Shown here piece after piece: positions 9,102 through 18,277 of a stretch of 64,000 nucleotides of DNA. This DNA comes from Nocardioides alpinus (lineage in GTDB: Bacteria; Actinomycetota; Actinomycetes; Propionibacteriales; Nocardioidaceae): assembly GCF_900112035.1 (NCBI RefSeq), contig NZ_FOKC01000003.1:186001-250000 (forward strand), written 5' to 3'. A program made the position numbers and the translations under genes. The notes under the pieces are model-generated. The model saw nothing but the letters and a program-made list of their open reading frames with translations. It was not told the DNA's origin and made no database searches. How positions within the stretch are numbered: position 1 is the first letter of the stretch; every line of letters starts with the position of its first letter.

Positions 9102-10943
9102 TCAGCGCGAGCCGAAGACCTTGGTCACGGCCTGCGGGGAGTCGGCTGCGGCGAGCTGCTTGCGCAGGTTGCCGACCACTGCGCCCTCGGCGGGCGCGAG
9201 CAGCCTGTCCTCGTGTCGGGTGCCCGACGCGGCGACGTCGACGGCCGGGACGATGCCCTTGGCCGCGCGGTCCGCGCTGAGCACCAGCTCCAGGTTGGCG
9301 GTCCCTTCGAGCTCCTCCAGGAAGAACTCGTCCGTGGCCGACCCGGTGCCCACGCTCACCGTGGCCAGGATCGTCAGCGATCCGGCGTCCTCGAGCTTGC
9401 GGGCGGCGCCGAAGAACTCCTTGGTCGGGTGCACGGCGGACGCGTCGACGAGCCCGCCGAGGATCCGGCCGTTGGCCGGAGCGGCCAGGTTGTAGGCCCG
9501 GCCGAGGCGGGTCAGGGAGTCGAGGAGCACGACCACGTCGTGGCCCAGCTCCACCAACCGCTTGGCCCGCTCGATGGCCAGCTCGGCGACGAGGGTGTGG
9601 TCGGCCGGCTGCCGGTCGAAGGTCGAGGCGACGACCTCGCCCTTCACGGCACGCTGGAAGTCGGTGACCTCCTCGGGGCGGGTGTCCACCAGCACCACCA
9701 TCACGTGGCACTCGGGGTTGTTGGTCGTCACCGACTGGGCGATCGACTGCAGCAGCGACGTGGCACCCGTACGCGGCGGCGCGAGCACGAGACCACGCTG
9801 GCCCTTGCCGACCGGCGCGGCGATGTCGATCACGCGACCGATCGGGTTGGCCTCGTCCGTGGCCAGGCGCAGCCTCTGGTGCGGGTGGACCGGCACCGCG
9901 TCGGCGAACTCGGGACGCTCCTTGGCGCCCTCCGCCTCGGTGCCGTTGACACTGTCGATGCGGACCATCGGGTTGAACTTCTCGCGACGCTCCCCCTCGC
10001 GGGGCTGGCGTACCTGGCCGACGACCGCGTCGCCGCGGCGCAGGTGGTACTTCCGCACCATCGAGAGCGAGAGGTAGACGTCCTCCGGACCGGGCAGGTA
10101 TCCCGAGGTCCGTACGAACGCGCAGTTGTCGAGCACGTCGAGGATGCCGGCGGCCGGCACCAGGACGTCGTCCTCGAGGATCGTGGTGTCGGGCTCGTTG
10201 CGGCTGCCGGTGCGCACGGTCGTGCGGTCACGGCCGCGACGGCGCCGGTTGCGACGGCTGCCGCCCTCGTCGTCCTCGTCGTCGTCCTGCAGGTTGCGGT
10301 CCTGCTGGTTCTGCTGGTTCTGGGCCTGCTGGTTGCGGTCCTGCTGGCGGTCCTGCTGCTGGTTGCGGTCCTGCTGGTTGCGATCCTGCTGGTTGCGGTC
10401 CTGCTGCTGCCGGTCCTGCTGGTTCTGCTTGCCCTGCGGCTGCTTCTGGCCCTGCTTGGCCGGCTTCTGGTCCTGCTGCTTGGGCTGGTCCTTGGGCTGG
10501 TCCTTCGCCTCCTCGCGCGCGGCGGGCTGCTCGGCCTTCGCCTCGGCGGCCTGCTCGGCCTGGCGCTGCTTGCGCGTGCGGGTCCGCACCGTCGGCTGGG
10601 CGGCGGTCGGCTCGGGTGCCGGCTGCTCGGGCGCGGTCTGCTCGGGTGCCGACTGCTCGGGTGCCGACTGCTCGGGTGCGGTCTGCTCGGGCTCAGCCTC
10701 GGCGGCAGGAGCCGGGTCCGTCTTCGCGGGCGCGCCCGACTGGGTCGCCTTGATCGCGTCGACCAGCTGCGCCTTCTTCATCGAGCCGGCGCCGGCGACG
10801 CCGAGGCCGGCGGCCATCGACTTGAGGTCGGCCAGCAGCATCGAGTTCAGCCCGGCCGACTTGGCGGCGGCCTTCCTGGCCGGCTTCTTCTCCGCTGTCT
10901 TCTCCGGGGCGTCGGAGGGAGCAGCAGTGGGGGTCTCGGTCAC
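9102..10943 (-). CDS. rho: Transcription termination factor Rho, divergent, with altered ATPase site
   Basis: A 613-residue Rho homologue in the conserved thrB-rho-rpmE position. The start is GTG at 10943 with AAGGA five bases upstream; GTG at 10958 is the alternative. Order: Ala/Lys/Pro-rich head with a Rho_N/SAP-like helix pair (residues about 22-65), a long acidic and Gln/Asn/Arg/Asp-rich insertion to about residue 230, the RNA-binding fold (SGYLPGPEDVYLS), then the RecA-like motor. The motor aligns to E. coli Rho without gaps, yet the P-loop reads PPRTGAT: Ala394 replaces the invariant Lys184. Thr421 replaces the catalytic Glu211, and Ala536, Glu546 and Gly563 replace Lys326, Lys336 and Arg353. 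Asp475 (Walker B) and Arg576 (arginine finger) remain. The C-terminus is about 16 residues short. Canonical ATP-driven termination is therefore doubtful. Confidence 0.93.
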   Translation of the reverse strand: MTETPTAAPSDAPEKTAEKKPARKAAAKSAGLNSMLLADLKSMAAGLGVAGAGSMKKAQLVDAIKATQSGAPAKTDPAPAAEAEPEQTAPEQSAPEQSAPEQTAPEQPAPEPTAAQPTVRTRTRKQRQAEQAAEAKAEQPAAREEAKDQPKDQPKQQDQKPAKQGQKQPQGKQNQQDRQQQDRNQQDRNQQDRNQQQDRQQDRNQQAQNQQNQQDRNLQDDDEDDEGGSRRNRRRRGRDRTTVRTGSRNEPDTTILEDDVLVPAAGILDVLDNCAFVRTSGYLPGPEDVYLSLSMVRKYHLRRGDAVVGQVRQPREGERREKFNPMVRIDSVNGTEAEGAKERPEFADAVPVHPHQRLRLATDEANPIGRVIDIAAPVGKGQRGLVLAPPRTGATSLLQSIAQSVTTNNPECHVMVVLVDTRPEEVTDFQRAVKGEVVASTFDRQPADHTLVAELAIERAKRLVELGHDVVVLLDSLTRLGRAYNLAAPANGRILGGLVDASAVHPTKEFFGAARKLEDAGSLTILATVSVGTGSATDEFFLEELEGTANLELVLSADRAAKGIVPAVDVAASGTRHEDRLLAPAEGAVVGNLRKQLAAADSPQAVTKVFGSR

Positions 10944-11075
10944 GTGGGTCCTTCGCACGTTGCGTCACCTGCGAGGCGCGAGGAGCGGCCTACGAGGCGG
11001 ATGGTGGTGCCCATGCGCGCGGCCCTCGAGAGTGCAGAGGGGCTACGGCGGGCGGATACGCCGAACGGCGTGCCG

Positions 11076-11975
11076 TCAGGTTAGCAGGGTGGCGCCGACG
11101 GACTCGATCGCCAGGTCGTGACACTCCCAGGCGTCGGGACAGCGTCCGGTGAGCGTCGAGGTGTCGCTCGTGCCGAAGGCCAGCACGGTCGGTCCGGCTC
11201 CGGACACCACGGCAGGTACGCCGTCGGCGCGCAGGCGGCGTACGAGCGCCAGCGTCTCCGGCATCGCCGGCTCCCGCTGCTCCTGGTGGAGCCAGTCGCG
11301 GGTGGCGGCGAGGAGGTGCTCGGGCTGGCCGGTGAGGGCCGCGACGAGGAGCGCGGCGCGCCCGGAGTTGGCGGCCGCGTCGGCGTGCGGCACCGCGTCG
11401 GGCAGGAGTCCCCGCGCGACCGCGGTCTCGACGCCGGTCGGCGGGACGAACACGACCGCGGTGACCCGCGGATCGACGCCGACCCGGACGGCGTACCAGT
11501 GGCCGTCCTCGCGCCCCGAGATCACGAAGCCGCCGTAGAACGCCGGGGCGACGTTGTCGGGGTGCCCCTCGAGGTCGGCGGCGAGGTCGAAGAGCGCCTC
11601 GTCGGAGGCGAGCAGCTGGCCCCCGGCGACGAGTGCACGGGCGAGCACGACACCGGCGACGATCGCAGCAGAGGACGAGCCGAGGCCGCGCGCGTGCGGG
11701 ATGACGTTGTGGCACGACAGCCGCAGGCCGGGCGGCTGGGCGCCCATCAGGTCGAAGGCCGCCCTCATGGCTCGGACGACCAGGTGCGACTCGTCGCGCG
11801 GCACGCCGTCCGCGCCGGCGCCCTCGACCTCGACGACCAGCCCGTCGGGGAGCACCTCCGCCTCGAGCCGGTCACGCAGCGACAACGCGAGGCCGAGCGA
11901 GTCGAAACCCGGTCCGAGGTTGGCGGACGTGGCGGGCACGGTCACCCGGACCGGGCCCTCGACGAAGGTCGCCAT
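11076..11975 (-). CDS. thrB: Homoserine kinase
   Basis: Phosphorylates homoserine with ATP, the step before threonine synthase. It is a GHMP-family kinase of 299 residues. Motif 1 is VTVPATSANLGPGFDSLG (residues 11-28), and the phosphate-binding Gly/Ser loop is RGLGSSSAAIVAG near residue 95. A C-terminal motif (GVPAVVSGAGPTVLAF) lies near residue 260. It starts two bases after the thrC stop, so hom-thrC-thrB form one coupled unit. A short dyad, ACGCCG-AA-CGGCGT at 11058-11071, lies just past the stop and may be a weak terminator. Confidence 0.96.
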   Translation of the reverse strand: MATFVEGPVRVTVPATSANLGPGFDSLGLALSLRDRLEAEVLPDGLVVEVEGAGADGVPRDESHLVVRAMRAAFDLMGAQPPGLRLSCHNVIPHARGLGSSSAAIVAGVVLARALVAGGQLLASDEALFDLAADLEGHPDNVAPAFYGGFVISGREDGHWYAVRVGVDPRVTAVVFVPPTGVETAVARGLLPDAVPHADAAANSGRAALLVAALTGQPEHLLAATRDWLHQEQREPAMPETLALVRRLRADGVPAVVSGAGPTVLAFGTSDTSTLTGRCPDAWECHDLAIESVGATLLT

Positions 11976-11977
11976 GC

Positions 11978-13045
11978 TCAGGCGAGACCGGCGGCGGCCG
12001 CGGCCGCGTCGACGTCGGCATCGACGACCGTGTCGACGATGTCGGTGTGGCTCTCCAGCGCGGTGGCGGTGTCCTTGAGCCCGTGGCCGGTGACCGTGAT
12101 GACCACGGACTTCCCGGCATAGCTCTCACCGGAGGCAAGCTCGGCCAGCATGCCGGCGACGCCGGCCGCCGAGGCAGGCTCGACGAAGACGCCGTCGCGT
12201 CGGGCGAGCTCGGCCTGCGCGGCGAGGATCTGCGCGTCGCTGACGGCGGCGAACCTGCCCTCGGACTCCTTGGCGGCCATCTCGGCCAGGTGCCACGAGG
12301 CCGGGTTGCCGACGCGGATGGCGGTGGCCTTGGTCTCCGGGTCGGGGAACGGCTCCCCTGTCACGAGCGGTGCCGCACCCTCGGCCTGGAACCCGCGCAT
12401 CACCGGCAGCCGCGACGCGCGGCCGAGCTCGGCGTACTGCTGGTAGCCGAGCCAGTAGGCGGCGATGTTGCCGGCGTTGCCGACCGGCAGCAGGTGGTAG
12501 TCGGGGGCGTCTCCGAGGAAGTCGCACACCTCGAAGGACGCGGTCTTCTGCCCCTGCAGGCGGACCGGGTTGACCGAGTTGACCAGGGCGACCGGGTAGT
12601 CGCGGGCCAGGCCGCGGGCGAGATCGAGGCAGTGGTCGAAGTTGCCGCGGACCATGATGATCCGGGCGCCGTGGACGACGGCCTGGGCCATCTTGCCGGC
12701 GGCGATCTTGCCCTCGGGGATCAGCACGAGCGGCTTGAGCCCGGCCTTGGCGGCGTAGGCGGCCATCGAGGCCGACGTGTTGCCGGTCGAGGCGCAGACG
12801 ACCGCCTCGGAGCCCTCGTGCTTGGCGACCGAGATGGCCGCGGTCATGCCGCGGTCCTTGAAGGAGCCGGTCGGGTTGTTGGCCTCGACCTTCAGCCACA
12901 CCTCGCCGCCGGTGAGCCCGGACAGCCAGTCGGAGTGGACCAAGGGGGTGCCGCCCTCGCGCAGGGTGACCGCGACGAGTCCCTCGGGGAGGTCGAGGAG
13001 GTCGCGGTACTCCTCGATGACGCCCCGCCACTGACCGTTCGTCAT
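11978..13045 (-). CDS. thrC: Threonine synthase
   Basis: PLP enzyme converting O-phosphohomoserine to threonine, 355 residues, of the short bacterial class. The PLP lysine is Lys63 in [13 protein letters not shown]. The phosphate-binding glycine loop is in [14 protein letters not shown]. It overlaps the hom stop by four bases (ATGA) and precedes thrB by two bases. The protein ends in an Ala-rich tail. Nothing unusual was seen. Confidence 0.96.
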   Translation of the reverse strand: MTNGQWRGVIEEYRDLLDLPEGLVAVTLREGGTPLVHSDWLSGLTGGEVWLKVEANNPTGSFKDRGMTAAISVAKHEGSEAVVCASTGNTSASMAAYAAKAGLKPLVLIPEGKIAAGKMAQAVVHGARIIMVRGNFDHCLDLARGLARDYPVALVNSVNPVRLQGQKTASFEVCDFLGDAPDYHLLPVGNAGNIAAYWLGYQQYAELGRASRLPVMRGFQAEGAAPLVTGEPFPDPETKATAIRVGNPASWHLAEMAAKESEGRFAAVSDAQILAAQAELARRDGVFVEPASAAGVAGMLAELASGESYAGKSVVITVTGHGLKDTATALESHTDIVDTVVDADVDAAAAAAGLA

Positions 13046-14346
13046 TCGTCGCCGCCTTCCACGCGCATCACCGAGGTGACCTCGCGCACGATGTCCATGC
13101 TGCGGAGCTGGGCGACGGTGGCGCTCAGCGCCGCGTCGGGAGCGGCGTGCGAGACGACGACCAGCTGGGCGTCGGCCCCGCGGCCCTCCTGTCGGACCGT
13201 CTGGATCGACACGTCGTGGTCGGCGAAGGCGTTGGCGACCGCAGCGAGCACGCCCGCGCGGTCGTCGACGTCGATCGCGACGTGGTAGCGGGTGCGGGTC
13301 TCCCCCATCGGCTGCACCGCACGGTCGGCGTACGCCGACTCGCCGGGGCCGCGGGTGTGGGCGAGGCGGTTGCGCGCCACCGTGACCAGGTCGCCCAGCA
13401 CCGCGCTCGCAGTGGGGGCGCCGCCCGCGCCGGGGCCGTAGAACATCAGCTGTCCGGCGGCCTCGGACTCGACGAAGACCGCGTTGTACGCACCGCGGAC
13501 GCTGGCCAGCGGGTGGCTGCGCGGGATCATCGCCGGGTGCACCCGGGCCGCGACCTGGTCGCCCCGGAGCTCGCAGATCGCGAGCAGCTTGACGACGGAA
13601 TTCATCTCTCGCGCCGACTGGACGTCGGCGGCGGTGACCTCGGAGATCCCCTCGCGGTAGACGTCGGCGGCGGTGACCCGGGAGTGGAAGGCGAGGCTGG
13701 CCAGGATCGCGGCCTTGGCTGCGGCGTCGAAGCCCTCCACGTCGGCGGTCGGATCTGCCTCGGCGTAGCCGAGCTCCTGCGCCTCCTCGAGTGCCTCGGA
13801 GAAGCCAGCGCCGGAGGTGTCCATCTTGTCGAGGATGAAGTTGGTGGTGCCGTTGACGATGCCGAGCACCCGGGTGACCTTGTCGCCGGCCAGCGACTCG
13901 CGCAGCGGCCGCAGGATCGGGATGGCACCGGCGACGGCGGCCTCGTAGTAGAGGTCGCGCTCGGCCTTGGCAGCCGCCTCGAAGAGGGTCGGTCCGTCCT
14001 CGGCGAGGAGCGCCTTGTTGGCGGTGACCACGCTCGCACCGTTCTCCAGCGCTGCGAGGATCAGCGACCGGGCCGGTTCCAGGCCGCCGATGACCTCGAC
14101 CACGAGGTCGACGTCCTCACGGGAGACCAGGCCGACCGCGTCGGTGGTCAGCAGCCCGTGCGGCACCTCGATGTCGCGGGGCGCGTCCAGCCGGCGTACG
14201 GCGACGCCGACCAGCTCGACCGGCGCACCCACCCGGGCGGCCAGGTCGTCGTGCTGCTCGGTCAGCAGCCGCACCACCTGGGAGCCGACTGCGCCGCAGC
14301 CCAGCACCGCCACCTTGAGTGCGCGGTCGTCACTGCGCTCGTTCAT
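13042..14346 (-). CDS. hom: Homoserine dehydrogenase
   Basis: Reduces aspartate semialdehyde to homoserine with NAD(P)H, the branch point to threonine and methionine. It has 434 residues. An N-terminal Rossmann domain begins [16 protein letters not shown]. The catalytic domain contains [11 protein letters not shown] and [14 protein letters not shown] (residues near 130-160). A C-terminal ACT domain ([22 protein letters not shown], about residues 350-430) is the usual site of threonine feedback inhibition. There is no fused aspartokinase. The start overlaps the lysA stop by four bases (ATGA). Confidence 0.96.
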   Translation of the reverse strand: MNERSDDRALKVAVLGCGAVGSQVVRLLTEQHDDLAARVGAPVELVGVAVRRLDAPRDIEVPHGLLTTDAVGLVSREDVDLVVEVIGGLEPARSLILAALENGASVVTANKALLAEDGPTLFEAAAKAERDLYYEAAVAGAIPILRPLRESLAGDKVTRVLGIVNGTTNFILDKMDTSGAGFSEALEEAQELGYAEADPTADVEGFDAAAKAAILASLAFHSRVTAADVYREGISEVTAADVQSAREMNSVVKLLAICELRGDQVAARVHPAMIPRSHPLASVRGAYNAVFVESEAAGQLMFYGPGAGGAPTASAVLGDLVTVARNRLAHTRGPGESAYADRAVQPMGETRTRYHVAIDVDDRAGVLAAVANAFADHDVSIQTVRQEGRGADAQLVVVSHAAPDAALSATVAQLRSMDIVREVTSVMRVEGGDE

Positions 14347-15746
14347 GAGACACCCACATCGCTCGCCAACAGGTCGGCCTCAGTCTCTCGTCGGAGCACG
14401 GTGAAAGTCTTCCCGTCCCGAACTCCGATCACCGGAGGACGAAGTGCGTGGTTGTAGTTGGAGGCCATGGATCTGCAGTAGGCGCCGGTCCCGGGCACCG
14501 CCAGCAGGTCGCCGGGACGGACGTCGCCGGGCAGGAACTCGTCCTTGACGACGATGTCGCCTGCCTCGCAGTGCTTGCCGACGATCCGCGCCAGGACGGG
14601 CGGGGCGGCCGAGGCGCGCGACGCGAGGGTCGCGGAGTAGTCGGCGTCGTAGAGGGCGGTGCGGATGTTGTCGCTCATCCCGCCGTCGACCGAGACGTAG
14701 GTGCGGCGGGCGCCGCCGTCGAGGGCGACCTCCTTGACCGTGCCGACGTCGTAGACCGTGCACATCGCGGGCCCGACGATGGCGCGGCCCGGCTCGATCG
14801 AGAGCCGCGGCTCGGCGACCCCGAGCGCGCGGCACTCGTGCTCGACGATCTTCGACATCTCCGTGGCCAGCTGGGCGGGGTCGGACGGGTCGTCCTGGGT
14901 CGTGTAGGCGATGCCGAAGCCGCCGCCGAGGTCCATCTCGGGCATCTCGACGCCGATCTCCTCGCTCACCGTGGCGTGGAGCGCGAGCACGCGGCGGGCC
15001 GCGACCTCGAAGCCGGAGGTGTCGAAGATCTGGCTGCCGATGTGGGAGTGCAGCCCGAGCAGGTGCAGCGACGGCGCGTCGTGGACGAGGCGTACGGCGC
15101 GCAGCGCGTCACCACTGGCGATGGAGAAGCCGAACTTCTGGTCCTCGTGGGCGGTGGCGATGTACTCGTGGGTGTGGGCCTCGACGCCCGCGGTCACCCT
15201 GATCATCACGCCGGTCGTGCGACCGAGCTCGCGGGACACCTCGGTCAGCCGCTCGATCTCGTGGAACGAGTCGACGATGATCCGCCCGACGCCCAGCTCG
15301 ACGGCTCGCTCGAGCTCGCGCAGCGTCTTGTTGTTGCCGTGGAAGCCGATGCGCTCCATCGGGAAGCCCGCCCGCTCGGCGACCAGCAGCTCGCCACCGG
15401 AGCAGACGTCCAGCGAGAGCCCCTCCTCCGCGAGCCAGCGGACGACGGTCGTGCAGAGGAAGGCCTTGCCCGCGTAGTAGACGTCGTAGGAGGAGAACGC
15501 GTCGCGGAAGGCGCGGGCCCGCGCGCGGAAGTCGGCCTCGTCCAGGACGTACGCCGGGGAGCCGTGCTCGCGGACCAGCTCGGGCAGCGGCACTCCCCCG
15601 ACCGAGAGCACACCGTCGGACTTGGTGGCCGTCTGCGACCACAGGGGCGTGACGAGCTCGTTGGGGTCGGTCGGCTCACGCAGCCAGGAAGGTCCCCGGA
15701 GGGCGCCGTCGGCGTGCGCCCAGCCGGACGGGTGGGAGGTGGGCAC
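14343..15746 (-). CDS. lysA: Diaminopimelate decarboxylase
   Basis: PLP enzyme that decarboxylates meso-diaminopimelate to lysine; it balances peptidoglycan precursor against lysine. It has 467 residues, with a roughly 45-residue N-terminal extension typical of Actinobacteria. The PLP lysine is in VYYAGKAFLCTTVVRWL near residue 83. The substrate-side motif is EPGRAIVGPA, and the C-terminal active-site cysteine segment is LLAVPGTGAYCRSMASNYN. The start is GTG at 15746, three bases after argS. It is the second gene of the argS-lysA-hom-thrC-thrB unit. Confidence 0.96.
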   Translation of the reverse strand: MPTSHPSGWAHADGALRGPSWLREPTDPNELVTPLWSQTATKSDGVLSVGGVPLPELVREHGSPAYVLDEADFRARARAFRDAFSSYDVYYAGKAFLCTTVVRWLAEEGLSLDVCSGGELLVAERAGFPMERIGFHGNNKTLRELERAVELGVGRIIVDSFHEIERLTEVSRELGRTTGVMIRVTAGVEAHTHEYIATAHEDQKFGFSIASGDALRAVRLVHDAPSLHLLGLHSHIGSQIFDTSGFEVAARRVLALHATVSEEIGVEMPEMDLGGGFGIAYTTQDDPSDPAQLATEMSKIVEHECRALGVAEPRLSIEPGRAIVGPAMCTVYDVGTVKEVALDGGARRTYVSVDGGMSDNIRTALYDADYSATLASRASAAPPVLARIVGKHCEAGDIVVKDEFLPGDVRPGDLLAVPGTGAYCRSMASNYNHALRPPVIGVRDGKTFTVLRRETEADLLASDVGVS

Positions 15747-15749
15747 GAC

Positions 15750-17405
15750 TCACATCCGCTCGGGGGCGGAGACCCCGAGCAGGGACAGGCCGTTGGCGAG
15801 CACCACCCGGGTCGCGTCGACCAGTGTGAGCCGGGCGCGGTGCAGGTCACCGGCCTCCTCGTCGCCACGCGGGAGCACCCGGCAGCTGTCGTAGAAGCGG
15901 TGGTAGGTGCCCGATAGCTCCTCGAGGTAGCGCGCCACGCGGTGCGGCTCGCGCAGCTCCGCGGCGGCCTTGACCACCCGCGGGAACTCGGCGAGCGCGC
16001 GAAGGAGCTCGCCCTCCTTCTCGTGGACGAGGCGGTCGGGGTGGGACTCGGCGGTCAGTCCCAGGTCGGCCGCGTTGCGCATCAGGCTCGACACCCGGGC
16101 GTGCGCGTACTGCACGGTGAAGACCGGGTTGTCGTTCGTGGCCTTGGCCCACAGGTCGAGGTCGATGTCGATCGGCGAGTCGGAGTGGTAGCGCGCCAGG
16201 GCGTAGCGGCTGGCGTCGACGCCGATCGCGTCGACGAGGTCGTCGATGGACACGATGGTGCCGTTGCGCTTGGACATCCGCATCGGCTCACCGTCGCGCA
16301 GCAGGTTGACCATCTGCCCGATGAGGATCTCGAGGTTCTTGCCCGGCTCGTCGCCGAAGGCGGCGCACATGGCGTTCATCCGGCCGACGTAGCCGTGGTG
16401 ATCGGCCCCGAGCATGATGAAGCAGCGGTCGAAGCCGCGCTCGCGCTTGTCGAGGTAGTAGCCGAGGTCGCCGGAGATGTAGGCGGGGGTGCCGTTGGAC
16501 CGGATGATCACGCGGTCCTTGTCGTCGCCGTACTGCTCGGTGCGCAGCCAGAGCGCGCCGTCCTCGGTGTAGGTGTTGCCCATCTCGGTGAGCCGCGCGA
16601 TGGCCCGCTCGACGGCGCCGGAGTCGTGGAGCGACTTCTCGTGGAAGTAGACGTCGAAGTCGACGCCGAAGTCGTGGAGGGACTGCTTGATCTCCTCGAA
16701 CATCATGTCCACGCCGACCTGGCGGAAGACCTCCTGCGCAGCGGCGTCGTCGAGGTCCTTGACGTCCGGGCGCTGCTGGACGATCGCGCTCGCGATGTCG
16801 TGGATGTACTGGCCGCCGTAGCCGTCCTCCGGGGCCGGACGGCCCTGCGCGCTCGCCAGCAGCGAGGAGCTGAAGCGGTCGATCTGGGCGCCGTGGTCGT
16901 TGAAGTAGTACTCGCGGGTGACCTCGGCGCCGGTCTTGGTGAAGATCCGGCCGAGGGCGTCACCGACGGCGGCCCAGCGCACCCCGCCGAGGTGCAGGGG
17001 GCCGGTGGGGTTGGCGGAGACGAACTCGAGGTTGATCTTCTCGCCGGCGAAGGCGTCGGAGGAGCCGTACGCCTCTCCCGCCGCGACGATGTCGGCAGCG
17101 ACCTGGCCCTGGGCAGCGGCCTCGACCGTGATGTTGAGGAACCCCGGCCCGGCGACCTCGACGGCGCCGATGCCGTCCCGCTCGCCCAGCGCGCCGGCCA
17201 GCAGGTCCGCGAACGCGCGCGGATTGGTGCCGGCCTTCTTGGCGAGCTGCAGCGCGACGTTGGTGGCGTAGTCGCCGTGGCCCTTCTGCCGCGGTCGCTC
17301 CACCGTGACCTGGGTCGGCACGCCGTCGGGCAGCGTGATCGCGCCGTCGGCCACGAGGGCCGCCAGCGCGTCGACGATGGTCTCGGAGAGCTGCTCAGGA
17401 GTCAC
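15750..17405 (-). CDS. argS: Arginyl-tRNA synthetase
   Basis: Class Ia synthetase charging tRNA-Arg, 551 residues. Order: N-terminal Add-1/DALR-partner domain (1-95); Rossmann core with the HIGH-equivalent [15 protein letters not shown] near residue 130; a KMSKS-equivalent MRMSKRNGT near residue 375; and a C-terminal DALR anticodon-binding helical domain ending [16 protein letters not shown]. The start is GTG. It begins six bases after a TAGGCT -10 element, so the mRNA is probably leaderless. It heads the long minus-strand block and faces the divergent thioesterase gene. Confidence 0.97.
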   Translation of the reverse strand: MTPEQLSETIVDALAALVADGAITLPDGVPTQVTVERPRQKGHGDYATNVALQLAKKAGTNPRAFADLLAGALGERDGIGAVEVAGPGFLNITVEAAAQGQVAADIVAAGEAYGSSDAFAGEKINLEFVSANPTGPLHLGGVRWAAVGDALGRIFTKTGAEVTREYYFNDHGAQIDRFSSSLLASAQGRPAPEDGYGGQYIHDIASAIVQQRPDVKDLDDAAAQEVFRQVGVDMMFEEIKQSLHDFGVDFDVYFHEKSLHDSGAVERAIARLTEMGNTYTEDGALWLRTEQYGDDKDRVIIRSNGTPAYISGDLGYYLDKRERGFDRCFIMLGADHHGYVGRMNAMCAAFGDEPGKNLEILIGQMVNLLRDGEPMRMSKRNGTIVSIDDLVDAIGVDASRYALARYHSDSPIDIDLDLWAKATNDNPVFTVQYAHARVSSLMRNAADLGLTAESHPDRLVHEKEGELLRALAEFPRVVKAAAELREPHRVARYLEELSGTYHRFYDSCRVLPRGDEEAGDLHRARLTLVDATRVVLANGLSLLGVSAPERM

Positions 17406-17411
17406 CCGCCC

Positions 17412-17417
17412 AGCCTA
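17412..17417 (-). promoter_or_regulatory. Leaderless -10 element of argS
   Basis: TAGGCT on the minus strand, exactly six bases before the argS GTG. This is the TANNNT-N6-start spacing of leaderless actinobacterial promoters. No Shine-Dalgarno lies between. Confidence 0.6.
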
Positions 17418-17487
17418 TCGGCGGGGCCTGCCACCGACCGAACCGGTTTCACCCCCTGGCCTCGGACACACCCGGCCCCTTTGGGCC

Positions 17488-17493
17488 TAGTGT
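17488..17493 (+). promoter_or_regulatory. Probable -10 element of the thioesterase gene
   Basis: TAGTGT lies eight bases before the GTG start and there is no ribosome binding site. A leaderless or near-leaderless transcript is likely, divergent from argS. Confidence 0.5.
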
Positions 17494-17501
17494 TCTGCGC
17501 T

Positions 17502-17999
17502 GTGACGACGCACCCGACCTACGACCAGCTGATCGCCCTCCCGGCCTACGTCGAGCAGCCCGTGCCGATGCCGTTCGAGGACATCAACGGCCACCTCAAC
17601 GTCCGCCACTACATCGGCATCGCCAGCGAGGGCCTCGACGAGTCGCTCGTCGAGGTCGGCATCCCGCAGATGTGGCCGCTGACGCACGGGCAGGCCTGCT
17701 TCACCGCCGAGCACCACGTGACCTACCTCAACGAGCTGCGCACCGGCGACTCCATGTCGGCCCGGGTGCGCCTGCTGGGCCGCTCCGAGCGTGCCTGCCA
17801 CGCGCTGGTGTACGTGCTCGACGAGACCCACCAGCGCGTTGCCTGCGTGGTCGAGGAGATCTTCCTCCACATCGAGATGGACAGCCGGCTGACCGCGCCC
17901 TGGCCCGACGACGTGGCGGCCGCGATCGACGCCCGCGTGGCCGAGCACCGGGCGCTCCCCTTCGACGCGGACACCAACGGCTCCCTCGCCCTGCGCTGA
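17502..17999 (+). CDS. Hotdog-fold acyl-CoA thioesterase
   Basis: A 165-residue single-domain hotdog protein of the 4HBT/YbgC-FadM type. The catalytic-site region FEDINGHLNVRHYIG (residues 28-42) has the Asp/Asn-Gly-His-x-Asn pattern. The downstream sequence HHVTYLNELRTGDSM is the usual second strand. It is expected to hydrolyse acyl-CoA thioesters; the substrate is unknown. The GTG start is preferred because the long open frame upstream is argS antisense. It stands alone between argS and tRNA-Arg. Confidence 0.82.
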   Translation: MTTHPTYDQLIALPAYVEQPVPMPFEDINGHLNVRHYIGIASEGLDESLVEVGIPQMWPLTHGQACFTAEHHVTYLNELRTGDSMSARVRLLGRSERACHALVYVLDETHQRVACVVEEIFLHIEMDSRLTAPWPDDVAAAIDARVAEHRALPFDADTNGSLALR

Positions 18000-18066
18000 G
18001 GCGGTTTCACGACCGCGGCGACCGACCGGTAGTCTTCACCGCGCACTGGCCCCGGGGCCGGTGCGG

Positions 18067-18142
18067 GCCTCCGTAGCTCAGGGGATAGAGCACTGGTTTC
18101 CGGTACCAGGTGCCGCAGGTTCGAATCCTGCCGGAGGCGCCA
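18067..18142 (+). tRNA. tRNA-Arg (anticodon CCG)
   Basis: A complete cloverleaf. Acceptor arms GCCTCCG/CGGAGGC, D-arm GCTC/GAGC, anticodon stem CTGGT/ACCAG with loop TTCCGGT (anticodon CCG, reading CGG), T-arm GCAGG-TTCGAAT-CCTGC, discriminator G. The 3' CCA is encoded at 18140-18142. A possible -10 element TAGTCT lies at 18030-18035. A strong hairpin terminator follows at once. CGG is a common arginine codon in this GC-rich genome. Confidence 0.96.
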
Positions 18143-18151
18143 CGCGCCACA

Positions 18152-18184
18152 CGAGCGGCAGCACCCGTCGGGTGCTGCCGCTCG
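18152..18184. terminator. Strong hairpin after tRNA-Arg
   Basis: A perfect 15-base-pair inverted repeat with a GTC loop lies ten bases past the tRNA CCA end (arms beginning CGAGCGGCAGCACCC). There is no U-run. It could end transcription of the tRNA from the left and of the LCP gene from the right, since the two converge here. Confidence 0.8.
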
Positions 18185-18204
18185 CTGCATGTCGGAGGTT
18201 CCCT

Positions 18205-18243
18205 GCCAACTCACCAGTTGGCGCGCCAACTCGTCGGTTGGCG
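18205..18243. repeat. Two tandem short inverted repeats
   Basis: Two adjacent, nearly identical dyads: GCCAACT-CACC-AGTTGGC at 18205-18222, and CGCCAAC-TCGTCG-GTTGGCG at 18224-18243. The arms GCCAAC/GTTGGC are shared and only the loops differ. They lie between the tRNA terminator and the 3' end of the LCP gene. They could be REP-like elements, a bidirectional terminator or paired operator sites. Confidence 0.7.
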
Positions 18244-18277
18244 ACCTGGGTGGACGCGGCAAGGAGCGGCGCAGCGC

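Noticed and set aside
10290..10430. Short repeats inside rho considered as a CRISPR-like array
   Set aside because: The repeats are codon repeats of a Gln/Arg/Asp/Asn tract in frame; there are no regular spacers.
18067..18243. tRNA-Arg as an integration site with the downstream dyads as att sequence
   Set aside because: There is no integrase, no second copy of the tRNA 3' end in the window, and neighbouring codon use is uniform.
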